A stretch of 64,000 bases of DNA from Prosthecobacter sp. (GTDB lineage Bacteria; Verrucomicrobiota; Verrucomicrobiia; Verrucomicrobiales; Verrucomicrobiaceae): contig NZ_JAGRPF010000095.1 in the NCBI RefSeq assembly GCF_020439865.1, positions 26,921-90,920 of the forward strand. Reading direction: 5' to 3'. This document shows, in pieces, positions 45,230-55,600 of this stretch. Made by a program: the position numbers and the translations under genes. The stretch's first letter is position 1. Each line of letters begins with the position of its first letter. The notes under the pieces were generated by a model. The model made no database searches and had not been told where the DNA came from. It saw nothing but the letters and a program-made list of their open reading frames with translations.

Positions 45230-45387
45230 TATTTTGGGGTGAAGGCCGGTCCGGAGAGGGGAGTGTGAATAGAAACAACTCCGTGACCTATGGTTGTCGT
45301 CCGGCACGCAGGAAGAAAGAGCACAAGTGAAACCTTTTCGTCACGAGGACGACGGCTTCCTTGAATAGTGAGCGAGGTGCCGCCGCG

Positions 45388-45621
45388 TCACATTCTCGGT
45401 GACTTGGACGCCTGCAGCAGGTGGTTCATCTCTTCCTGATGGTGGGCTTCAACGCCGTCTTTGGGTGTTTTCACCCGGCCGTTGCAAGCTCTCCAAACGA
45501 AACACAGTCCGGTGGCGAACAAGGCGATCGCCACGATGGGGCCTCCGTAATGCCGAACGAAACGGGTCTGTCTGCGCCATTCGAGAAAACTGTGGAGTTC
45601 GTCATGTCGTTTCCTGAGCAT
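45388..45621 (-). CDS. Small single-span membrane protein, uncertain
   Basis: 77 residues. A charged N-terminus ('MLRKRHDELHSFLEWRRQ') is followed by one hydrophobic span ('GPIVAIALFATGLCFVW') and a polar tail. I prefer it to the overlapping plus-strand frame (45421-45696) because of the clear membrane span and the orientation shared with the gene downstream of it. There is no ribosome site and no recognised family. Confidence 0.4.
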   Translation of the reverse strand: MLRKRHDELHSFLEWRRQTRFVRHYGGPIVAIALFATGLCFVWRACNGRVKTPKDGVEAHHQEEMNHLLQASKSPRM

Positions 45622-45881
45622 GCGGCGATGATGGAATGCGGCACATGCGCTGCAATGTTGAACGCGTCACAAATATGTTGCTGCCTTCGTCTTTGAGTGG
45701 GCTGGATACTTGTTGGTTGATCAGCTTCGGGCCGGCGGACTGGGCAGAGACCAGCATGGAGGGAATGGATCACAACGCGCAACACGGCATCGGTTTCGTT
45801 TCGAAAAGGCAACGAAATCGTCACAGAAGATCTGCTCATCAGGTGTGCGACGAGATCGTAACACGCTTGTCTTTGGCAGAA

Positions 45882-45910
45882 CTGTGATCATGCCGTCACA
45901 ATCCTGTCAC
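45882..45910 (+). promoter_or_regulatory. Three Pho-box-like half-sites overlapping the response-regulator leader
   Basis: The 7-mers CTGTGAT (45882-45888), CCGTCAC (45893-45899) and CTGTCAC (45904-45910) are separated by exactly 4 nt, an 11-bp repeat. The classical Pho box is two CTGTCAT-type 7-mers with the same 4-nt spacing. The site ends 6 nt before the ATG at 45917, so binding would more likely block the start region than activate from a standard position. Confidence 0.5.
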
Positions 45911-45916
45911 CCGATC

Positions 45917-46615
45917 ATGAGCAAAATCTTGGTAGTCGATGACGAAAAGGACATTGTCGATCTTGTAAGCCTTCATCTTCAACGAGAAGGCCACGAGGTT
46001 GTGTCGGTGGGCAACGGACTCGCCGTGCTGCCTGCCGCCGTAAAGACTTCGCCAGACCTTATTGTGCTGGATATCATGCTGCCAGGAATTGATGGAGTTC
46101 AGGTGCATCGTCGGTTGCGGGCGGACACTCGAACCCGTCATATCCCCGTGATCATGCTTACGGCGAGAGCGCAGACGAATGATCGCATCGCCGGCCTGGA
46201 AAGCGGTGCTGACGACTACCTGACGAAGCCCTTCAGCCCCCGCGAACTGATGCTGCGCATCGGTGCGGTCTTGCGGCGTTCGCAGAAGGTCGTGATGCTT
46301 GCCGAACAGCGCATCGGGGAGTTTCTTCTGGATCGCAAGAACATGTCACTCTCGATCAGTGGCAAACTGGTGGAACTGACGATCACCGAGCTGAAACTCA
46401 TCACCACCTTGATGGCGAATCCGGATGTGATTCACTCGCGCAGTGAACTGCTTAGCGCGGTGTGGGGCTATGCGGACGACACCCATTCGCGCACGCTCGA
46501 CACGCACATCAAACGTCTGCGGGACAAGCTGGGGGATCATGGCAGGCACATCGGCACGCTGAGACGCCAGGGGTATTTTTTCCAAAGTGTTGTTGGGGAG
46601 ATGGTTGAGACATGA
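45917..46615 (+). CDS. OmpR/PhoB-family response regulator
   Basis: 232 residues from the ATG at 45917, chosen because the receiver domain begins directly with 'SKILVVDDEKD'; longer frames add unlike sequence. The receiver has Asp8/Asp9, phospho-acceptor Asp52 ('LIVLDIMLPG'), Thr82 ('IMLTARA') and Lys104 ('YLTKPFSP'). The C-terminal winged helix is of OmpR/PhoB type ('LTITELKLITTLM', 'SRTLDTHIKRLRDKLG', 'GYFFQ'). The kinase gene overlaps its stop by 4 nt (ATGA). The kinase type, the PhoB-like output domain and the Pho-box-like repeats suggest phosphate-related control, but no pst or phoU genes are in the window to confirm it. Confidence 0.93.
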   Translation: MSKILVVDDEKDIVDLVSLHLQREGHEVVSVGNGLAVLPAAVKTSPDLIVLDIMLPGIDGVQVHRRLRADTRTRHIPVIMLTARAQTNDRIAGLESGADDYLTKPFSPRELMLRIGAVLRRSQKVVMLAEQRIGEFLLDRKNMSLSISGKLVELTITELKLITTLMANPDVIHSRSELLSAVWGYADDTHSRTLDTHIKRLRDKLGDHGRHIGTLRRQGYFFQSVVGEMVET

Positions 46616-47748
46616 TGACAAAGGAGATGCCGCCGCAGGCTTGTTCGGATGCGGCTTCTGAATCAGATCCTGTCGAGGTATGCCCTCCAATGTGCATGCA
46701 GGATGACTGCCGGTTGTTTGGCTCCTTGCTCAACGAAACGCCGCAGGGAATCCTGGTGGTCGACGACGAGGATGTGGTCCTCTTCGCCAATCTCGCGATG
46801 AATGTCCTGTTTTTGCCGAACCCCATGACTGTGGGAAGCCGGATCGGGGCCGATCCTGCCTTGGCAGGGATCGTCAGGCTGGTCGAAGACGCCCGGGGGC
46901 AGTGCACGCGCGTGGAGGGCGATGTATGCTATCCCGACCCATATGCGAGTGAGAGAAGCGGTGAGCGCCATTACCATGTCAGTGCGGCTCCTTGGAGTGA
47001 GGGCGGACGCAATGGCGTATGGGTGATGGTTGACGATGTCACCGAGCGGATCGGCCTGGAACAGGCCCGTCGGGAGTTTGTGACCAACGCCGGGCATGAA
47101 TTGCGCACTCCGCTGTCCCTGATTCACGGCTATATCGAAACACTCAAGAGCGGCATGATCAAAAACGCCGCCTCACTCGGGAGATGTTTCGATGTGATGG
47201 AGAAACACAGCCGACGCATGATGCGCATCATTGACAACATGCTGACCATTTCGCGCCTGGAGGGCAGTGACGAACCGCTGAAGGTGGACACGTTTCTGGT
47301 GCGGGGATGTGTGCAGGACGTGCTGGAGCATCTCAATCCATTGATCGAGGTTCGTCAGCCGGTCATCACGCTGGATTTTCCGCCGGATGGCGGTCTTCTA
47401 AGCGGAGATCGCTTTTATTGGGATCAGATCTTTTCCAATCTGATCGAAAACGCGCTCAAGGAGAACCCCTGCACGGGGCTAAGTCTTAAGGTCGTCGGTC
47501 GCTGGACAAAGCACGAGTGTATCATCACGGTCGAAGACGACGGCGTGGGCATTCCGGCCGAAGAAGTGCCGTTTGTCTTCAAGCGTTTCTACCGCTGCGC
47601 CAAAGATCATTCTGAGGAGGTGCGGGGAACGGGCATGGGGCTTTCCATTGTGAGACGGGCGGTCGAAGCCCACGGTGGAAGCATCGAGTTGGAGAGCCGG
47701 CCGGGCGTCAGCACCGTTTTCACCATTCGAGTGCCGTTGCCTGATTGA
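46612..47748 (+). CDS. Soluble PAS-type sensor histidine kinase (PhoR-like)
   Basis: 378 residues overlapping the regulator by ATGA, so translation is probably coupled. No membrane span is visible, unlike most PhoR. The N-terminus has four cysteines (11, 24, 28, 33; 'CPPMCMQDDC'), then a PAS-like domain (about 38-150, 'GILVVDDEDVVLFAN' to 'VMVDDVTERI'). HisKA follows with phospho-acceptor His162 ('TNAGHELRTPLSLIHGY'), then an HATPase domain with the N box 'FSNLIENALKE', G1 'VEDDGVGIP' and G2 'GTGMGLSIVRRAV'. All catalytic motifs are intact. It autophosphorylates His162 and passes phosphate to Asp52 of the regulator. The signal is unknown. Confidence 0.92.
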   Translation: MMTKEMPPQACSDAASESDPVEVCPPMCMQDDCRLFGSLLNETPQGILVVDDEDVVLFANLAMNVLFLPNPMTVGSRIGADPALAGIVRLVEDARGQCTRVEGDVCYPDPYASERSGERHYHVSAAPWSEGGRNGVWVMVDDVTERIGLEQARREFVTNAGHELRTPLSLIHGYIETLKSGMIKNAASLGRCFDVMEKHSRRMMRIIDNMLTISRLEGSDEPLKVDTFLVRGCVQDVLEHLNPLIEVRQPVITLDFPPDGGLLSGDRFYWDQIFSNLIENALKENPCTGLSLKVVGRWTKHECIITVEDDGVGIPAEEVPFVFKRFYRCAKDHSEEVRGTGMGLSIVRRAVEAHGGSIELESRPGVSTVFTIRVPLPD

Positions 47749-47760
47749 TCAGGCATTTTT
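47739..47760 (+). terminator. Rho-independent terminator containing the kinase stop codon
   Basis: GCCTGA-TTGA-TCAGGC is a perfect 6-bp hairpin with a 4-nt loop, followed by ATTTTT. The kinase stop TGA (47746-47748) lies in the loop. The T run follows on the plus strand, so it ends the two-component operon. Confidence 0.7.
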
Positions 47761-47805
47761 GAATCCTGTTCTCGTGTTCGACTGCGATGAGTTGAGGTGT
47801 GAACG

Positions 47806-49584
47806 TCAGAGGGCCTGTTTCAAAAAGGTCCGTTCTTCATCAAGCAGCAAAGCTCCGGGAATTTGTTCAGCGATCTGATAGGCGCGGTCGGTCTGGCCAG
47901 CCATGGACAGAAGACCTGCTGCGACGGCCCGTGGTCCCGGAGGAAGAGCGGCCGCATCCTGAAGGCTCGAGAGGTGCTTTTGCATGGTCGTACGATCTCC
48001 CAGCCTATAAGCGGACAACGCCAGCAGAAGTTCTGCAGGAATACGTTCCAACTTGATCGAAAGACCGGCCTTCTGTGCGTCATGCTCCGTCAAAGCCGAC
48101 AGGTCGATGGTTTCCATTTCGACACCCAGAATAAGTCGGAGATAAGTGAGACGATCTGAAAAAACAACACTGCTAGGGCTCAGTTCGTGAAGTTTGCCCG
48201 CGACTTCAAGGAGGGTGGTTGTGTCTTTGATGCGGAGGGCCATCTCCGCGCTCTTTTGCAGGTTCTGCATGGCCTCTTCAGGTGCATTGAGAGCTGACGC
48301 CCTAAAACCGGCTTCTTTGTAAGCCAGTCCGGCGATGTCAGCGAGGTCGAGTTTTTCGGCAAGCGCGGCTGCGGTGCGAAGCGTGGCCACATTGCCTTCC
48401 TGAATGGCGTTTACGACCGTTCCCTGCAGCAGTTGGCGTGCTTCCCGCATATCGGGCTGGAGGTGGCTCTGCACTTCCGCCATGGCGAGGTCGCGCAGGC
48501 TCTTGGGGACAGGCGGGCGCGGAAGTTTCAGCACCTCTTTGAGTTCCTCCCAGCGTTCCGCCTGCGCGAGCGCCTGCACGAGGATGGGATAAAGCTCACG
48601 TGACTGTATGGCGAGGTCTTTGGGGATGAGGGAGAAGACCCGGTCGTTGAGATGCTCCGACATCAACCAGTAGGCGATCTCCTCACGCTTGCCGTTTTTG
48701 TCGGTCTCAAACCGTTGGATCTCCGCATCAGCGAGGTTTGTGCGTTGATCAGGCTGCAGCCGCATGAGGGCGGATGTCACCTGAAGACGTGTAGGCAATG
48801 TTTTAAGCGGATGCTTTTGGACGAGATCAAGAAGACGATGGGCTTCGGGCAGTGTGAGGCTTCGGGAGGATGCCAGTCGGCCAATCGCCTCCAGAGCCGG
48901 TTCGGTGCTCAGTTCAGCGATCTGCCAGAGCTGCCGAACGGCGTGGTTTCTCACCTCTCCAAACGGGCTTTGGAGATCGTCGAGTGTCGACTTGAGGTGA
49001 ACTTCGGGAGAGTCTTCTCCTTGTGCGGCAGCGCGGGTGGCGATTTCCTCCGCCTCTTTGGTGTGTCCTTCAGCATGCAGGATGCTGGACAGCAGTTCCA
49101 TGCCTGGCTTCTCAACGCTTTCTTTGACCGGAAGCTTTTCGTAGATCTCCCGGGCGTCCTTTGTTTTGCCGCTGGCAATCAGCGAGCGTCCGAGCAGCAA
49201 CTCCTCCTCGGCCGTCAGAACCCGTTTTTGTTCCAGAAGACGGATCTGCTGCGCCAGACCTCCGGGATCGGCACCGGTGACTTTGAGGAACTCCACCATG
49301 GTGGTGATGACCTCCACGTCTTCCGGTGCCCTTGTCCGGGCGAGGACGAGCGCATCGTAGGCACGTTTCCAATCTTTTGATTCGATCGCCTCTTGAGCTT
49401 CCTTTGCGTTCTGACGTGCGAGCGCGGCATGGGCCGCATCGCGCAGCGTGCCCCATGACAGCAGGATCAGAAGCAGCAGGCCGAATGAGGAGAGGAGAAA
49501 AATGGAGAACTTGCCGATGCGCTCCTTCGGGGGCTCCATCTCTGGAACCGGCTGCTGTGAATCGGGAATGAATTCAAAGGCCAT
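47806..49584 (-). CDS. Membrane-anchored TPR-like protein, last gene of the FHA operon
   Basis: 592 residues. A Pro/Glu-rich N-terminus precedes one membrane span at about 24-44 ('IFLLSSFGLLLLILLSW'). The rest is helical and TPR-like: 'AIESKDWKRAYDALVLA', 'LLLGRSLIASGKTKDAREI', 'LHAEGHTKEAEEIATRA', 'LQNLQKSAEMALRIKDT'. The topology suggests a periplasmic scaffold held in the inner membrane. It starts 20 nt after the stop of the giant FHA-like gene, so it is almost certainly co-transcribed and may help assemble or export that protein. No enzyme motif is seen. Confidence 0.8.
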   Translation of the reverse strand: MAFEFIPDSQQPVPEMEPPKERIGKFSIFLLSSFGLLLLILLSWGTLRDAAHAALARQNAKEAQEAIESKDWKRAYDALVLARTRAPEDVEVITTMVEFLKVTGADPGGLAQQIRLLEQKRVLTAEEELLLGRSLIASGKTKDAREIYEKLPVKESVEKPGMELLSSILHAEGHTKEAEEIATRAAAQGEDSPEVHLKSTLDDLQSPFGEVRNHAVRQLWQIAELSTEPALEAIGRLASSRSLTLPEAHRLLDLVQKHPLKTLPTRLQVTSALMRLQPDQRTNLADAEIQRFETDKNGKREEIAYWLMSEHLNDRVFSLIPKDLAIQSRELYPILVQALAQAERWEELKEVLKLPRPPVPKSLRDLAMAEVQSHLQPDMREARQLLQGTVVNAIQEGNVATLRTAAALAEKLDLADIAGLAYKEAGFRASALNAPEEAMQNLQKSAEMALRIKDTTTLLEVAGKLHELSPSSVVFSDRLTYLRLILGVEMETIDLSALTEHDAQKAGLSIKLERIPAELLLALSAYRLGDRTTMQKHLSSLQDAAALPPGPRAVAAGLLSMAGQTDRAYQIAEQIPGALLLDEERTFLKQAL

Positions 49585-49604
49585 GACTGGAGGTTGTCTG
49601 CGGG

Positions 49605-52600
49605 TTACTCACCGGGTTCGTTGCGCTTGCGTTCGTCGTCGCCGCTTCCGCCGCCGTAGCCGATGACTTCCACGGTGATGACAGACGGGAGTTCTTGAGT
49701 GGTGGCGGCCGTGCTCTGCGACTGATTGTTCTGCTGCGCGTTGTTGGTGGCCGCCGTGGCAGCAGCGGCGCTCGAGCCGGCGCTGGCGACGCTGCCGAGG
49801 CTTGGCGAAGAAACTGCGGCTGCTGCTGGAGTTCCTGAACTTGTTCCGCCGACCGAGATGTTCGCAGCGTTGAGCACGACCGTGGCGGCAATGTTGAGAT
49901 TACCCGTGGCGCGAATGCCCGCGTCACCCGCGTCCACCGCACCGAGCGGAGCGATGAGATCAACGTTGGCGGGTTTGACGCCGGCAACCGTGGCGAGAAC
50001 ACCGATACCGCCGCCTGTCGCGAGGCCTGCGAGGTCAGTGGCGACGTTGGCACTCTGCGGATCGATCAGCACGCGTGTCGGAGGTGCTGACTGAACTGTT
50101 TTCGACGATGAACCGGCGGCGATGTCACCTTCCGAGGACCAAATCAGGATGTCACCGCCGCGCAGGGTGAAGATACGCGCGATGCCGATGCTTACGTCGT
50201 CCTTCGTGAAGATGGAGATGCCGCCACCAGCTTCGGTGATGACTCCAGGAGGAGCCAGTGCTTCACCGATTAGGGTGGTCGCAAGTTGCAGACCGCCGTC
50301 TGGAGCCAGAATGCTGATGTTCCCGCCGCTCTTGGTTCGAATGTCACGTGCCTGTGTTTGGATCGTTCCGGGGCTGACGGTCGGAAGAAGCGTGTTAATG
50401 GCAGCATAACCCTGGGTGTAGGTGCCGGCGTCAGGGCTGTTCGGGTCATTGTGATCACGTCCTGCGTCACGCAGCACGAGATAGTAGATGGCGAGGGCGA
50501 GCTGCGATTTCTCCTCAGCAGTGAGGGAAGGGCTGTTCAAGTCCACCGATGGCACGCCGAGAATGTCAGCCAGTTCGGTCAGATAACGATCTCCTGCCGG
50601 TGACGTTGCGAACTGGGTGATGAAGGAGGTGAAGTCCATGTTTGAATCCCCCAGTCCCAATGCTGTTTTTCCCATGCCTGCGGCGACCACGATGTCAGAG
50701 CCGGCAAAAGGCAGATAAGGATTGCGGCCGTTGCCGATGCTGGTGATGCCCACGCCGGTGCCGTCCGAGTTGTTGGATCCAGTCCCCAAGTCGATGTTAC
50801 GTCCGGCCAGCACTTCCAGGCTGCCCGGGCCGCTGATTTGGATGTCGCCTGCAAGGGTGGATTGTCCGATGGTCAGGGAGTTGCCGCTCAGACGAGTCTG
50901 GATGCGCGAGGCGGTGTTTTCATTGTAGGCGATGATGTCCCGGCCTGAAGCGACGATGGAGAGGCTGTCGGTCCGAGTGTTCTGAATGTAAAACGCGATG
51001 TCGGAAACATCGTTTCCGGCGATGATCTGGGCTGCTTTGGCCGAATAGAAGGTGAGCCCCGTGATGTCGCCGGTTCCGGCGTAGATGTGTGCGGGAACGG
51101 TGTCGTTGGCGTGAAGCACGCCCGGCGCATGCAAGGACTGCTTGTTTTGCAAAACGGCGGAAACTCCGGAGGTGGAACCCGTTTCTTTGAACAGATTCTC
51201 GACAAATGAGAGGAAGCCGTTGCCGCTGGTGCTGGCCGTTGTTGCTTTGCCGACGCCGGGAACCGACGCATATCCAAACGGGGAGTCTGCTGCCGGGACG
51301 GAAAGAGGATTGGCGTCCGAGAGATTGATCGTGGCCGCAGCCCAGCTCACCACGGTCTGTCCGGGAACCAGTTGCGTCGAGGTGCCTGTGGGGCGCAGGC
51401 CATTGACCGAACCCGCCGCAATGAGATCGATGGTGCCGTTGGCGGAGGGGAACAAAGTGAGGGATCCGACCAGATTGATGTCTCCTGAAAAGGCGGTGGC
51501 TTTGAGCGAAGGTGGCGCGATGGATGCGACGATCGAGAATGCATTGGTTGAAGATTCAGCCAGACGCAGCCAGGGCTGGTAGTAGGATGCGTTCTGCGTC
51601 GAGGTGCTGCTGAACTGCAGGACGTTGGTGAACCACTGGTACAGCAGAGGATCCGCTGTCGTGGTTCCGGGAGTCACGGATTCTCTGAAAGTGACCGAGC
51701 CGCCGAGAGAGGACACATTCACCGCGCTCTCCGGCGAGTAGGTGGTGAAGTAGGTCTTGTACCAATACTTGTTGTTCAAACCTTGGGGGAGGAGGAAGGC
51801 ATTGGTCATGGGACCAAGCAGAACATCATGCTTGGCGCTAACGTCGAAGGTGCTGTCGCCCACGAAGAGAGTCGTCGGCAGCCATGTGCTGGAGTCTTTG
51901 ACCGTCGGGTTGGCAAATCCATTGAGGATGCCCAGAGAGAGGGTTCGTGTGGCGTTCGTGGTGATGCTGTCGCCGGCCTTCAGCGTTCCATGCCCGCGTT
52001 CGACATAATAGACGCCGCCATCGATGTTTCGCCCGGCCAGGACCTCCACGTCTCCACCGCCCAGCACGACGAGCTTCGAAGCATCTGGTGCGACGTTCAG
52101 TCCGGTGACGGGATCTTTGCCTGGCATGCGGGCGTTGGTGGGTGCGACTGCATCGACATTGGCAACATCGCGACCGGCTTTGAGGGTGACATTGCCACCG
52201 CCGAGCGCACCCACCCCCTCGAAGAAGTTGCTGAAGTCGATCCACCAAGTGGTGGAGGCAGTCGGGTCATTGATGATAGTCAGGGGATTTCCGGAGGTGC
52301 CTGCGGTGCCAAACAATCCGGTCGAGGTGTCGACCAGACCACGACGATACAGCCAGTTGATCGGCATCTGACGTTCAGAATCACTGATCAAGACTCCCTG
52401 AACATTCTGGGTCTTGTGGGCGATGTCATTTCCTGCGTAAACAACCACATTGCCACCGGCCAGGGTGTAGCTTGCGGCGTAGGTCTGCTGAACGACTCCC
52501 AAGGGGCCCTGAGGAGGTTGCGTTCCAGTTTTGGAAATGACCGGCATCACGAAATCGTTGTTGCCAGCCACGCTGGTCGGATTTTGCACGCCGACGCCCG

Positions 52601-55600
52601 CCGTATAGATGGTCGCAAATTGGTTGAGAAGGAGAACGTCTCCTCCAGCGGAAATGTCGATGTCACCCGTACCGGTGCGAATCACCTGATACAACTTGGT
52701 GATCGCGGTGCTGGTCAGCGCACTCGACCCTTGTGCGGTGGGCAGATTGAGGCCTCCATTTTTGCCAAGCAGCAATGAGCCGGCGGTGGCTCCGGACAAA
52801 AGGCCGCTGCTGCCCGAGAGCGTGCTGAGAGATTGCACGGCATGATAGTCGACGGAATTCAGATCTGCGCCTGCTGTCATGTGATAGGACCACGACTGCA
52901 TGTTCACCGGCAGCTGACTGTTCTGGGCTGAGACCGGAGCCAGCCACAGCCATGAGGCATTCGAGCTGGCAAGGGTGGGCGTGAAGCCGTCGCTCAAGGC
53001 GTTGTAAAACACGAGGTTGCCGGCGGCTCGCAGCGTCAGCACGCCCGGTGCGCTCTTGGGACCAAAACGATAGGTGGACAGATTCCAGTCGCTCGTCGTG
53101 GTGGACGTGGTGGTGCCGAGCGTCAAATCTCCGGTTCGGTTGACGATTTCAGCACCTGGCTGGAGCACAAGGATGGAGGAGAGATTCGTGTTCAGCGCGT
53201 TGGTGCCGACGATCCTGTTAAACATGGCGGTGTATCCTGCGCCCATGAACGTCTGACTTTTTGATTGGACGTTGTTCTGAACCGCAGTGGTGATGGTGCC
53301 GGTTCCGGTGAGGTCTTGAACGAAGTAGCCTTCCACCGTCACGTTGGATGCGCCGATGATTGTGCCTTGGATGGCATTCACCGAGACGTCGGTTCCGCCT
53401 GAGATCTGCGGCGCGCGCAGATGCAGCGTACCGCTGAACTGTCCGAGTCCGGCGCTGGCGGCGACTGACAAGTCGATGCTGGAACCGCTCTGCACATCCA
53501 ACGTGCCCGTTCCGATGGTGTAGGCACCACCGGAGAGGACGCCGGCCCCGGCTTCCAAGGAGATCTGCCCGCCTTTGCCAGCGGAATCAAAGTCTTGAGC
53601 TGCAACGGTGAGCTGTGCTCCGTTTTGAAGCGTGACGTTTGAGTGGGCGACGAGGCGGACGGTCCCGCCGGTGGAGCCGGATGAATCGATCACACCGCCG
53701 TTGGCGACGGTGATGGATCCGTTGTCAGCCGCGAGTTGGAAAACATGGGCCTTGATGGAGTCACTGACGGTGACGTCTCCGTTGCGGACGCGAACCGAGA
53801 GGGATTCAGTGAATGAAGGATCCAGCGGACCTGCCAGGGTGCCCAGGTTTAAGGCACCCAGATGATTGACGTCGAGGACAAAGGTTCCGTTCTCTCCTCC
53901 AACTCCTCCTCTGCCATGCACGGTGCCGGAAAGCAGGAAGGTTCCCAAAGGTGTGCTGACACTTACAGAGCCCGCACTGCCACCACCTGTGTCGGCGGAG
54001 ACATTGATCTCCGCATTGACGCCTACATTCACGTTGCCCGTGTTCGATGTCAGAGAGACCTGGCCGCCGTTGGTGTACTGGCTGAGGTCCCGGTAGTCAC
54101 GGCGCACTCCGCCGAGGTTCAGCATTCCGTTGATGTTGATGTCTCCGCTTTGGGCGATCACGGAGAGGCTGCCGCTTGGCAGTCGGACCTGGGTGTCCAG
54201 CTCCACCTGTGATCCCTGAAGAGTCAGGCTCGCGCCGAGTCCTTCGGTTGTGATCAGGGAAGTGATGCTGCCAGGCGCCTGAATGATCAAGGTTCCGTCA
54301 GAGCGGATGGATTGAACAGCACCCGCGAGTCCGGCGATGACGGGCGTGGTGACAGTCATGGCACCGTTGGTGGTAAGTCCTCCGGTTTGCTCCAGTTGCA
54401 GTCCTGACGTTGCAACGATTTGCACGGACGCGAATTGATTGGCCTGCAAAGTGCCGCTGCCAAGTCGCACCACCGCGGCCTCAAAGCTCAGCACGCCGCC
54501 GCCCGCCACTGATGTGCCGTTCGCTGCGTTGGCGCTGTTGTCCAGCAGGATGTTCTGAGCCACAAAAGAGGCGGTTCCTCCACTCTGGCTGAATCCACGA
54601 ATCTGACCGGCGTGCAATGCCAGATTCACCAGCGACTGGTCCCCGACCTGGCCGGCTCCGTAGATGTCGAGAGTGGAGTAGCTCAGCAAAGACAGCGAGC
54701 TGGAGTTTTGGAGGCTTTGCAATGCCGAACCGGAAAGCAGCAGCCCTTGAGTGACCGGGACAACAACGGTGTTGTCCAGTTGGAGCGTGACGCTGCCGCT
54801 GTTGAGGGAGATGTCTGAGCTGTTGAGGATGGCGGAAGGATCGAGGCTGGTGCCGAAAGTGGTGTCCAGCGTGAGGCTGTTGCCTTGCAGCAGAACACCT
54901 GCACCGACGATGAGATTCGGCAACGTGGAACCCGTGATGTTCAGTCGGGTGATGGTGGCGCCGGAATTGTCACTGACGCGGAGCAACGTCCCGTCTCCGC
55001 TTCCAAGAGTGCCTGAGTCTCCAAAGATCAGCGGTTCATCGCCGCCGGAAGTGCCCGAGGCGTTCTGCACAATCTGGGAGCCCGATTTCACTTCAAGCAC
55101 CCGCTTGGCAACCAGCAGGATCTCTTGTCCGCTCAAAGGACTGCCAGCATTGTCCACGGTGAGGTTGTTGGTTCTCACAGTCACATGAGTGCCGTCCGTT
55201 GAGGTGCTGCGCACACCGCCGATCAGCATGCTGCCTGCGCCGATGGTGCTGAGGCCTGAGGCGTCGAGTTGCAGTTTGCCGCCGACGGCTGGAGCGCCCG
55301 GAGCGGTGATTACGATGTCCACCGGACTGCTGATGTCCACCAGGGCTCCGCGACCGTTGGTTGCGAACTGCCCCAAAACGACTCCCTGCAAGGACATGGT
55401 CTGAACAGCCTGCAGCACCACGTGGCCGGCGTCCGGTGGCAGTTCGGGCGTGACGACTCCAAACTGCGCAGCCTGAGCTGCAAGGAAGACGGTGGCCGTG
55501 TAGTCGTCGTATTGAGACATGCTCCGCACCACACTGCCGGGGGCGACCTCGAAGCTCGACATGAGCGACGGGATGGCTGCGCGGGAGTTCAGGCCGTCGA

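Noticed and set aside
45421..45696. 91-codon plus-strand frame overlapping the small membrane protein gene
   Set aside because: No ribosome site or membrane/domain features; the minus-strand frame has a clear span, though it is itself uncertain.
49605..50100. Possible C-terminal toxin (CDI type) on the FHA-like protein
   Set aside because: The end is an Ala/Asn/Gln-rich linker and a short charged tail, with no VENN-like motif, no distinct toxin domain and no small immunity gene downstream.
51783..52778. 331-codon plus-strand frame opposite the FHA-like gene
   Set aside because: Shadow of a beta-helix-coding strand with no recognisable features.
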